Shown here: one piece after another, positions 40,579 through 52,700 of the stretch
Layout: each line of letters starts with the position of its first letter
Numbering within the stretch: the first letter of the stretch is position 1
DNA from: Podarcis raffonei
Lineage: Eukaryota; Chordata; Lepidosauria; Squamata; Lacertidae
DNA length: 64,000 bases
Reading direction: 5' to 3'
Assembly: GCF_027172205.1 (NCBI RefSeq)
Contig: NC_070616.1
Span: 13,320,001-13,384,000, forward strand
Translations under genes and position numbers: made by a program
Notes under the pieces: generated by a model
The model's database searches: none
Told to the model about the DNA's origin: nothing
What the model saw: only the letters and a program-made list of their open reading frames with translations

Positions 40579-43500
40579 GTAAGCTGCTCATGTGATGGAG
40601 AAGTTGTGGACAGGTGTGCAGATGCCCAGGTAATGGCTCCTGTCAGTCCTCTCTGTTGTTTCCCCCTTGATGGCTTTTGTTGGCAACTGGGATTATGAGT
40701 GTGCTGGGCCCGGGGGTAACCCGTGAAACGCGGTCCAGGTCCGGTCCAGAATCCAAAGGTTCCACTAGGAGTCAGTCCGACAGGCAGGACACAAGGCAAG
40801 GACAGGTACAAGATCTCAGGCAGGATCTGGAATACAGCAATGTTGCTCCCACAACCTGGGGTGGGGTCTGACAGCCTTTTATCTTTGTCGGGGTAACGGC
40901 CGGTCCTGATCCCCCAGTGACTCGCCTCCCTGTTTTGCCCGAAGGCAAGCACTCCTCCTGTGAGTACTCAGGTCTCTCCTTCTCTCAGACCTTAGTCTCT
41001 GCAGCTGGGGAGACGTCGGTGGGTTACTGGACTAAGCCTCCCCTGACCCAACCAGTAGTGGAGCAGCAGTAAGTGATGGCCCAGCTGAAGGCAACGAGGT
41101 AATCCCTGCATCTGAATTCAGGGCAGGCTCAGGCCCCTGACTTGGCCCAGCTGGTGTTTGTTGCAGGGGAACCTGTGCAGACTGGGACTCTTCAGGACCA
41201 GGCCCCAGACTTGGTTCAGATGATGCCTGAGGCAAAGGATCCAGTGCAGACTGAGACTCCTCTGGTCCCGAGTCTGAGCCCGAGTCCCAGGCCATCACAA
41301 GGACGCAGCTAGCAGCTTCATACTCAAGGTTGTTTGCAAATTCTAAGAAACAAACAAAAACCAGTGCAGTTTTGAAGAGTTCAGTCCGCCATCTTGATTC
41401 AAAATGGTGTCCACTTGTATCCAAACATAGGTTCCTTGATCTCAGGAAGCACCCTGCAAAAGTTATGGTATTTTAAGAGGTGTCCTACTGCACGGAGAAC
41501 AAACACATTTCCAAAATATTGTTACAGGTTGGGGGGGGGCAAATTCCCTTAAATTCCTGGGTGCCAGATCCTCCCCATAATTCCTGGATTTAGTAAGGGT
41601 CAAAATTAATCAAGGCTTGATTCAACTTTTCCAAGCATTGAAACGTAACTAGATTTAATTATGCTAAGGAGCCAAGCCAGCTCTGCAGGGGACAAAAGCC
41701 AAGGATGGCCATCAAGGAAACTATCAGAGGGCAAAACTGGCAGGGAAGGGGGGGGGCTTCTTCGCTGGGTGCTAGTGGGCAGAGGCAAAGGCCAGGTTTA
41801 GGGTTTCAACCTTGAATGAGGTAGGCTGGGGGGAGGTCCTTAGCACTGAGAAGGAGAGGGAGGGGCAGACCTCTGTGTGAGCTGGGCATGACAGGCTGGA
41901 ACTAAGACACACAGAGGATGGCTTTTTGCTGTCTGTTGAATCCAGTACTGCCCTTAAGACCCAAATCGGATGGGAACGCTCTGCAATCCCTCTATCTGGA
42001 CTGAGGTGGCATATAGGTGTAAATAGAACCATATAACATAAGGACACTGCCATCTCTGCTGTGCCCAATTTCTGAAGGAAACACAAATCCTGGGTAAGTG
42101 CCTGGAACCCATGAAATCTCATACTGCTCAGAGATAAGGATAGCATGTAGCAATATATAACAGGGAAACAAACGGATAAGGATGATATTTGCAAATTTTT
42201 TAAAAAGATTCCTTAAATCTATAGGGCCCAAAGGCCGAGATCACAATACCCGCTGCCCAAACAACTCACCATGCAAGTTGTTGGGGGGGGGGTGCGCGTC
42301 GCAGCACACTTCACATCTAGGATGGGAAATTTAGAAGTTGTGGGTATGTTGTTGTTTTTTGAAATCCCCAAATGCTTTTTTCACCTTTAGATTTGGGCCA
42401 AGGTTAGTTACACTGCATGTTAATAGGAGAGGATCAGGTATCTAATCTGCGTTGAGTGACCTTAAACATCATCCTCTGCACGGAATCATAAAAGCAGTTC
42501 TGTCCCAGAGAACCCATCAACCACATCACGGCTTCTGTTTAATTGTGGAGCTCAAAAGCTGTGTTTTTTTGGTACCACAGTATTGTTATACACTGGCTGC
42601 ACAAGCCCTGAGCCCTTTCAGCTCAGACTAAAACTGCACACCTGTACTCTTGGGATGGCCGATGGTGAAGGATGATGGGAGCTGGAGTCCAACCACATCT
42701 GGAGGGTTACAGGGTCCCCATCCATGAATAGGCATTTAGAACTGATCTGTGTGGTTAGAGCATCTGCTTTGCATGCAGAAGGTCCCAGGTTCAATCCCTG
42801 ATGGCATCGCCAGGTGCGTCTGGGAAAGAACCCTGTCTGAAAATCTAGAAGGATGCTGCCAGTTGGTGCAAACAGTACTGATGCAGATGGACCAAGGATC
42901 TGACCTCGCTCCCAGGTACAAGTGCTCAGAATTGCATCTTTAAGTGTGTATCCGGGGTGGCATTCAATCTGCCTTAACTTTTATTTTCTCCATTTCAGCC
43001 AGTGGCTCTGAGGTTGCACAGGTGCCCGTTCCAGGTGAGCTCTTGTTGCGAAAGAGAAACCAGCACTTGAAGCTTTGTCTTATAGATCACTGTAGAGATC
43101 TGGGAAAGGGTTCCTAAATGATGCCTGAGTTGTTGCTGAATCCTTGCCCATTTTAGCTTCCTCCTGCAAGCCCCTCCCATTGCGCCTATTGGACAGTGTC
43201 CATGATGTAATGGGCAGGCCTGTCCCCCGGCCAGTGGTGGCTGGTGCCCATTTGTAGGGTGGAAGGCAGGGAGCCCAACAGTAGGTGGCGCCAGAGGCAA
43301 ATGATTGAGTCAGAGACAATTCATTCCAATTTTGTCCCTACCCTCCGTCCTGGTCAGGGCTGGAGTCAGGTCACCGATGCCAGTGAAGTTAACTCTTCAT
43401 TCAAGTCAACCGAAATACAGCTCAGGCCTAGAAGTCTCAGCAACCCTTTCTGGTTGGTCTTGCGCTGATGACACAGTTGTGAGGACTGAAGGTCCCTGCC

Positions 43501-45224
43501 TTCCCACCCCTCTCTAAGGCTCCTCCTCTCCAGGGTTTTCCTATGCAGTCTCAAACTGTGTCTGCGCACAACTAGTCTCTGTTCTTTTCATTTCTCTGTG
43601 CGTCCTCAGAGACCAGGGAGGAGGGGTGAGGATCGCAGCAGGAGGGGAAGATTCCCTGGACTCTTCAGCTGCCTCTTGATCTCACCCTTCTGCAGCCTCT
43701 GCTTTCACTTCAGAGTCTGAACTGCACTCTGCCACAGACTCTTCCTGCTCACTAAACCCTGTTGCCTCTTCAGCTTCTGATGCCTTCCAGTCTTCTCCAC
43801 CTTCTCCCTCTGACAGCTCATTGTCGTCCCTCCACCACTCCCCAAGCTCTGAGCCTTCTCCTCTTGGGGGTTCCCTTGGGGGTTCCCCAGCTGGTGCCCC
43901 CCTCCCCTCCTCTGCATCCAGCCAGTCCATGACAGCCCTGCTGAGTTCCTCAAGGGCAACACTGGGACTAAGGAGGAGGAACGTGGCAGCCAGTTCTACA
44001 CTGTGGACTGCAGGCAGGCAAGGGAGGGCAGGTTGAATTTGGCAGGGTGTTGTCCCATTTGCTCTAATGGACTGGCCTTGTTCTCCCAGAGGTCCGGCTA
44101 GTCAATGGGCGCAGCCGCTGCCAAGGACGCGTGGAGATCTTCTACAACAACACCTGGGGCACGGTGTGCGACGACGACTGGGACATCGTGGACGCCAATG
44201 TGGTCTGCCGCCAGCTGGGCTGCGGCCATGCCATCGCCATGCCGGCCACCCTCTCCTTCGGCCAGGGGCGTGGGCCCATCTTCCTAGACAACGTGGACTG
44301 CAAAGGCAGAGAGGCAGCCCTCAGCGAGTGCAGCAGCCACGGCTGGGGCATCCACAACTGTTACCACTACGAGGACGTGGCTGTCACCTGTAATGGTACA
44401 AAGGTTTGGGTCTGTCTGGTGGCGGTAGTAGGAGGGAGAGGGGTGAAGCAGGCTTATTTACTGCATTTCCCCCCGTCCCCAGAGCTCAAGGTGGGACACG
44501 TGGTTCTCCCATCCTCATTTCATCCTCACAACAACCCTGTGAGGTAGGTTAGGCTACAGGAAGTCAGCGACTGGCCAGAGGTCACCCAGTGAGCTTCATG
44601 GCCAAGTGTGGGCTTTTAACCCTGGTCTCCTAGGTCTTTGCCTGACACTCTAACCACTGCACCACACTGTCCTGCAGGGGAAACCACTAAGGAACCTGTC
44701 AGGGAACTGCCATCGGAGAAACAGGAGGTGAAAGGGCTCACAGAGGCTGAGAGAGACTTATCAGCTGAGGAGGGAACCAGCAGGGGGAGAGGAGGAGCTC
44801 CAATGGAAAGTGAGTCGGAGGGAGGGCTCAGAGACACTTCCAGCGAAAATAGTGGGTAGGTTTCAGGACCTCCCATAGGGACACCCACTCCTCGCCGGAA
44901 ACTGTCACGCCGAGAGTCCAGAAGACGCGTTTCCGTTAAGGAACTTTTATGCTGGAAGAAGTTCCGTAAACGCCCACTGTCTGATTCTACAAGCGACTGA
45001 CGGAGCCATGCTTAAGGAGCTCCGTCACAGACAGAGGTTTGTGGACTTAGCCAAACTCTGAGGGACTAGGACTTTATGCACAAGCAGCTCATCATCCCAT
45101 CACAGAACCCTGTGTATCTTAAACAGGGTGGAGGAAAGGCTGGATAGAAACATAAAAAGTTATGACGGTAATAAAAGTGCATGGGGATTAAATGATATTT
45201 CTAAAGAGAAAATGATGATGATGG

Positions 45225-45262
<38 letters not shown>

Positions 45263-46665
45263 AATATACCGCCCTATACTCAGAGGTCTCAGGGCGGTTC
45301 ACATAAAAAGATCACAGTATATAAAATAAAAATAAATGCAATAATCCAATAATACCCCCTCCCACAAAGAGCAACATTTTAAAAGGGTATGGGATGTTGA
45401 TCAGGTCAACCAAAGGCTTGGTTAAAAAGGAACGTTTTTGCCTGGTGCCTAAAGGTGTAGAATGAAGGATACCACATTTGTTTGACTGCTGTTTTGATTT
45501 CTTACCTCCCCCCCCCCACGAGGTTGCAGGGTGGGTTACAGTAATTTAAAATACAATATTAAGATCAGTTACGGTTACAAGAATAGGGTGGGTCCTATAT
45601 ATTTGTACAAACACCCCAATCTCTGAATGCTGAAAGACTTCCAGGTTCAGTTTCCTTGGAATGAATGTCAGTGGAGACTGGTGTCTTTAGGATAGATGGT
45701 TTTATTTACACATATATACCACCTGAGCATAGGATGGAGGGGCTCACACTCCTTCTCTCCAGGGTCTTTCCCACGCAGTCTCAGGCTGGGTCTGCACACA
45801 ACCACCCTCTGCTCTGCCCATTTACCGTATTTTTCGCTGTATAAGACGCCCCAGACCACAAGATGCACCTAGTTTTTGGAGGAGGAAAACAAGAAAAAAA
45901 ATACTCTGAATCTCAGAAGCCAGAACAGCAAGAGGTATCGCTGCGCAGTGAAAGCAGCAATCCCTCTTGCTGTTCTGGCTTGTGTGATAGCTGCGCAGCC
46001 TGCATTCGCTCCATAAGACGCACACACATTTCCCCTTACTTTTTAGAAGGGAAAAAGTGAGTCTTATAGAGCAAAAAATATGGTAATTTCTCTGTGTGTC
46101 CTAGGAGGCCAGCAGGAGGGGAGCAGTAGGAGGTTGAGAATCCCTGGCCTCTGCTTCTGCCTTGGAGTCTGAACTGTGCTCTTCCACGGCTCTTCCTGCT
46201 CACTAAACCCTGTTGCCTCTTCAGCTTCTGACACCACCTCCTCCCAGTCTCCTCCTCCTTCTCACCATCCTACCTCCGATCTTCTGGCTCTGAGCCTTCC
46301 TCCCCTGGGGGTTCTCTTGGGGGTTCCCCAGCTGGTTTCTCCCACCATTCCTCTGCATCCAGCCAGCCCATGACATTTGGACATCATTTAAACGATATGA
46401 AAGCCCGCCTCTAAGTTGTTTGCATAAAATATTCATCAGAAAATAGTGATGAAATCAACATACTTTAAAGACAAGCAGACATTTGTTAAAAGTGAAATAT
46501 AGATAAAATCAACAGTTTTATAGAAAAAAACAAATGTACCTAATAAAATTACAGGTGTGCCTGAATAGAAACATTTTTAGCTGGTATGAGAAACAATAAA
46601 ATGAAGGAGCCTATTGTAACCACCCTGAGACCTGTTAGTGAAAGGCAGAAAATACTAATAAATAT

Positions 46666-46712
<47 letters not shown>

Positions 46713-49700
46713 ATAGGCGGTCAAATGTCATCAACCACAATGGATTTATCTAAGAAATTAATTGAACAAGTTGACTGGCTCTGCTTAAAAGGTTGGAGGT
46801 ATACATGTTTGCATGCATAGCAGAGGGCAAGCAGATACTGTTGATGGAGATGATTGACTGACATTCACCATTCTGTTGGGTTGTTTGTTTTTGCAGAGCT
46901 GTTGCCCACCCAAGCATCCAGAAGACCAATCAGCAAAGCGGCCACCGCCTCGTTGCAAAATGGGGAAAGTGAGTGCTTTTTGGATTGACATGAGAAGCTG
47001 TCCTCAGCTAGCACGATTCGCAATAGCAACACAATACATGTACATAGTGTTGCTGTTATTCATATCTTAAGGTAAAGGTAAAGGTACCCCTGCCCGAACG
47101 GGCCAGTCTTGACAGACTCTGGGGTTGTGCGCCCATCTCACTTAAGAGGCCAGGGGCCAGCGCTATCCAGAGACACTTCCAGGTCACGTGGCCAGCGTGA
47201 CATCGCTGCTCTGGCGAGCCAGAGCCACACACGGAAACGCTGTTTACCTTCCCGCTAGAAAGCGGTCCCTATTTATCTACTTGCACCCGGAGGTGCTTTC
47301 GAACTGCTAGGTTGGCAGGCGCTGGGACTGAGCAACGGGAGCGCACCCTGCCGCGGGGATTCGAACCGCCGACCTTTCGATCGGCAAGCCCTAGGCGCTG
47401 AGGCTTTTACCCACAGCGCCACCCACGTCCCCTATTCATATCTTAACTTATAATAAAAATGTAAAGGTCTCATCAGGCTGCAGTTCTTATGACTGCCAAC
47501 AGGTGGCGCTGCAAACTGCAGTGCGATGAGAGGCTGTTGCTGCTACTGGTTGCCTTCCTCATCCCTGGTTACCAGGTGCTGCAACTGCAGGAGGGGGAAT
47601 GAAGGAGAGAAACTGTTTGTTCCCTTTTTCCTGCTGTAGCAGCTGATGCCGCCACTGCCGCCAATAATGAGGAAACAAAGGAGAGATAGTCCCCATCCCC
47701 TTGCTCCCTGCAAGGCCCTTTCCACCTGGCCTAGGGGGCAGGGCCCGCACACACCAGCCCTACTGAAGAGGCTCCTCGTGAGGCCAGAGGAACATCACCC
47801 GGCTAATGTTTTATTGATTTATTGATTTAATATGCTGTAAACTGCTTTGAGATTTTTATTAAAAGCGGTAAAGGTAAAGGGACCCCTGACCATTAGGTCC
47901 AGTCGTGACCGACTCTGGGGTTGCGGCGCTCATCTTGCTTTATTGGCCGAGGGAGCTGGCGTACAGCTTCCGGGTCATGTGGCCAGCATGACTAAGCCGC
48001 TTCTGGTGAACCAGAGCAGCGCACGGAAACGCCGTTTACCTTCCTGCTGCAGCGGTACCTATTTATCTGCTTGTGCTGGCATGCTTTTGAACTGCTAGGT
48101 TGGCAGGAGCAGGTACTGAGCAACGGGCGCTCACCCCGTTGCAGGGATTTGAACCACCAACCTTCTGATCGGCAAGTTCTAGGCTCTGGGGTTTAACCCA
48201 CAGTGCCACCCGCGTCCCTATTAAAAGCGGTATAGAAATTAAAATAAAATAAAAACCACTTGCACTGCAGCCACTACTAAAATGCAGGTTCCTTTCTTGG
48301 GCTTCCCTTAGCGGAGGCAGTCTGGATGATCCCAGGGGTCCCTTCCAAGTCTACAATTTGTACCCTGACTCTCCCTATCCCTCTTCCAGGCGATGGGAGC
48401 ATCCGGCTGGTGAGCGGCGCCAACTCTTGCCAGGGCCGGGTGGAGATATTCTACAAAGGGAACTGGGGCACGGTGTGTGATGACGACTGGGGGCTGAGCG
48501 ATGCGGCCGTGGTGTGCAAGCAGGTGGGCTGCGGGCACGCTGTAGATTACAGGACCAATGCCTACTTCGGCTACGGCACAGGGCGCATCCTCCTCGACAA
48601 CGTGAATTGCGACGGGAGCGAGCCGCACCTCTCAGCCTGCTACAGCCTGGGCTGGGGCATCCATAACTGTGGTCACCACGAGGATGCTGGCGTCATCTGC
48701 TCAGGTGGGTGTACCCCTCAGGGCTTGGGGCAGCCGGGCAGGCGAAGGGGCCAGCTGCCCTGTGTGGGAAGTGCTGTAGCCTAGTGGTTAGAACATCTGC
48801 TTATAGGCAGGAGGCCGCAGATCCAGTCCCCAGAGGCATCCGCAGGTAGGGCTGCCAGTCAGTGTAGACAATACTGAGTTAGATGTATCTGTTTGACTCC
48901 ATGTGAGGCAGCTTAAATCAAATCCACCCTGTGCAGAACCTTGGAGAGTGCCAAGATTTGCTCCCATTGAGTTGGAAAGGGCCACAAGTGTCACCTAGTG
49001 TGAACCCCCTACAATTCAGGAATCTTTTTGCCCAATGTGGGCGTGGTGCTCAAACACACAACATGGAGATATAGAGTCTCATGCTCTACTAGCAAGATCT
49101 AGGGATGGAACAAGGCCTTTCATCTTCCCAGAGACCAGGAAACTCAGAGACCAGGAAACTTCCCAGAGACCTAGGACCCACCCCTTTCCCGAGGGGAGGA
49201 AGGCCTTAAAAGGGCAATCCTCTTGGTCAGAGGCTGACACCCTGGCTCCTCGCTGCTTGTTAAACCACTCTATCAAGGCCTCTTCCCAGGGAACTCTGGG
49301 AATTGTCATTCCGTGAGGGGACTAGGGCACCTCCTAACAATTCTCAGCACCTTTAAGGAACCACAGTCGTGGACTGGCTGGATGCAGAAGAGTGGGGGGG
49401 CACCAGCCGGGGAACCCCCAAGGGAACCCCCGGGGGAAGAAGGCTCAGAGCCAGGGAAGTGGTGGTGGAACAACAATGCGTGGTCAGAGGAAGAAGAGGC
49501 GAGGAGGAGGTGTCGGAAGCTGAAGAAGAAACAGGGTTTAGTGAGCAGCAAGAGGCTGGGGCAGATTGCTGTACAGAATCTGAGGCAGGAGAGGAGGGAA
49601 ATCAAGAGGCAGAGTGAAGGGAGGCTGCTGAAGAATCCAGGGAGTCTCCCCCTCCTGCTGTGAACAGCTCCTCTTTCCCCTGACTAGACAAAGGAGCCTA

Positions 49701-52700
49701 AGATTGCTTGGGAAAGACCTGGCGTAGGAGGAATCTTAGGGAGTGGTGGGAAGGCAGGGGACCTTCAGTGTTTGCAACTGCCTCACTGGGGCAAGACCTA
49801 CTGGGAAGAGCTGCTGGGAATCTCTAGGCCTGCACCGTTTGGGTTTCTTGAATAACACATTAAATTCACTGACTTGCTTTGATTGATGACCTATTGTTGT
49901 CTCTTTCCAGGTCTCGGGATGACCACGACCACAGCTGCCACCACCTCAGTGGCTCCCAACTATGAACAGTCATTCACTGATACAGCCACAGGTAAGGGAG
50001 AACCTGCTGTTGCTAATCCCACCTACCACAAAACCCCAACGGGGACAGTTTATGTTTCCATGACTTCAAAGATATAGGAGCACACTTGTGTTATCTGCAC
50101 ACCTGGGACAATGCTGGTTGTGATCATAGATTGGTGGTGGAGAACTTTTAGCCTTTGGGGCCTAGTTAGATCCACCAGACCCTAACCCCACCCCTGTCAT
50201 AGATGCAGAAGCCAGTTCTCCACTCCAACCCCAATCTGGTGAAATGGGAAGAGAACCATATTTGACCCATTGTTCCTGGGGAGGGGGGAAAACCTGAAAT
50301 GAAACTTTGCACTACGTAGAAATATAGTGTTATAGGTCTGGCGGATCCGTCTGGATGATACCTGTGGGTCCCCTCCAGGCCTGTGATCCTGTACCTAGTT
50401 AGGTTTAGAGTCTAGTAGAAGAGGCTGTTGAACCAATTTCTTTGTAAGATAATGGCCTGAGTTTGGCCAGTTGAGTACTGCCATGCACGTGTCCAAAGAG
50501 GCTGCTCTGTTGCCATAGAGACAAATGGGTGGGCCTTTTCCCACCTCACCTGCCTGAATGCCACCTCCTCCTAGGATGGAGAACAACAGGCCAAGGGGAA
50601 CATTATGTGAGGGTTGGGGAGAAAGTTTTTGATTGCTGCTGGAAGCTGGAGATACATAGACATGCCTTGATCTGTTCTTGACCCAAAACTGTGAGTTTGA
50701 GGCTTCCCTGGAATTGAATGAGGAAGCAAGATCTGGTGAGATGTTGATGCTACGAGCCCTTCCATCCTTTGCTCAGACTGTATATATGTGTAAATAAAAC
50801 CATATACCTTAAAGACACCACCATCTCCACTGACCTTCATTCTCAGGAAACCAAACCCTAGGCAAGTGCAGGTACCTCTGGAGTCTCTCACTGCTTGGAG
50901 ATTGGGGTCCTGATAGCTGCAGATCAAATCTCTATTAAAGGACCAGCAAGAGAGGTGCAGTTAAAAAGATAGTCCCAGAAGCTGAGGTCAAAACACAGAG
51001 TTGCCTTCCTGCTTCATGGCTTGCCCATCTGTGTCCAAAGGCAACTGGTGGGATGTAATTGGAGGCCGGATGTTGTGATGTGAGGATATGTCTTTTTGCA
51101 GTCACAGATGGTCGAGATCAGCCTTCTCCTGAGACTGAGGTGATGGTGACCTCAGCCCTTCTCCTGCTAGAAAGAAGAAGTAAGTTTTTGTGTGCCCTTT
51201 GTCGATGGAAATAAAGCTTCATCAGAGATGTAGAAATCTGCAAAGAAGAGATTGAGAGAGCTGGAGGTTGAGGCGACGGTCATGGGAAGGTGTTTATTTC
51301 AGACAATGTGAAAACAGACCCAGGAGCAGGAAGGATGAAGCCCTGGTGTTTCCTCTCTCGTCCCATAACATCCGCTTTGTGTCCATATAAGCGACAGGGA
51401 ACCTGAGCTCTCCTGGTGTTGTTGCACTACGATTCCCATCAGCCCCAGCAAGTGTGGCCAGCAGACAAGGACGATGGGAGTTGTAGTCCAGCAACACACT
51501 TACAGTCACAGCCCCACCCCCAATGTCAGGTTTCTATAGTCCAGCTTTCCCTGTCCCAGCAACCCCTATTTCGCAGTCCTTGGTAAACCACTGCCCCCGT
51601 TTCCACCTCCATACATTATGCTGGTGTGAGTTGCTAGCGCTGAACTTTCTCCAAGTCCCAGTCCCTACTCTCTGCATCTCTGAAAGAGTGGGAGGAGGCG
51701 GCGGGTGCATATTGTCTGCTGTGCACACAGTTGTCTAAGTTTGTGCATGGGCACTGAGGCCCCTTGCTTAGAATCATAGGCATAGAATTATAGAGTTGGA
51801 AGTGGGGCTTGAGAGTCATCTAGTCCAGCCCCCTGCAATGCAGGAATATGCAGCTCTCCCATACAGGCATCAAACTTACAACCTTCGCGTTATTAGCACC
51901 ACTCCCTAACCAACTGAGCTATCCAGCAACTATTGATACAGGCTGTTTCTAAAACAACAGAATTCATGAGGGTCAAGGCCCCCTTGCCAGTACTCTTGCC
52001 ACTCTCTGAAAAAGTGAAACAGGGGAGAGAGAAAAATCAGGAGCCGGAATGTCCACAAGGTCCCAAATCAAAGGAAAAGTGGACGTGAGGGATGAGTTGC
52101 ATAGAGTTGTAGAGTTGCAAGGGATCCCGAGGGCCATCTGGTCCAATTCCCTTGCAATGCAGGGATCTCCGCTAATGTCTCCCTGACAGATGGCCACCCA
52201 ACCTCTGCTTAAAAACCTCCAAGGAAGGAGAGTCCACTACCTTCCATAAGTCACTCTGGCCTTTTCTCCCCTTCCGTTTTCTGACCAGCAGGTGGTGGCA
52301 TACGATTAGCAAACGGGAACAGCAGTTGCCAAGGGCGGGTGGAAGTCCTGTACGGGGACTCCTGGGGGACGGTCTGCGACGACGACTGGGACTTCCCCAA
52401 CGCCCAGGTGGTCTGCCGGCAGGTGGGCTGCGGCTCAGCGGTGGTGGCCACCGTGCTGGGCTACTTCGGCTACGGCACTGGACCCATCCTCCTGGACAAT
52501 GTGGACTGCGCCGGCACAGAGACTGACCTGTCTGACTGCTTCAACCTGGGCTGGGGGCAGCACAACTGCGGGCACCACGAAGACGCTGGCGTCATATGCA
52601 GAGGTGAGAGGGACAGGGGGTAAGGAGGGGTTGTGGTTTCATCGTAGGGTTGAAAGCCCCCCCACCCCCAAGGGTGATCTAGTGCAACCCCCTGCTGTGC

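Noticed and set aside
44067-44393. Alternative plus-strand frames over the SRCR1, SRCR3 and SRCR4 exons
   Set aside because: They are shadows of the real SRCR frame; they lack the cysteine pattern and splice-compatible phase.
49369-49663. Glu/Arg-rich frames (also 43682-43930 and 46221-46436)
   Set aside because: They belong to a repeated LTR-type fossil; no host protein is supported.
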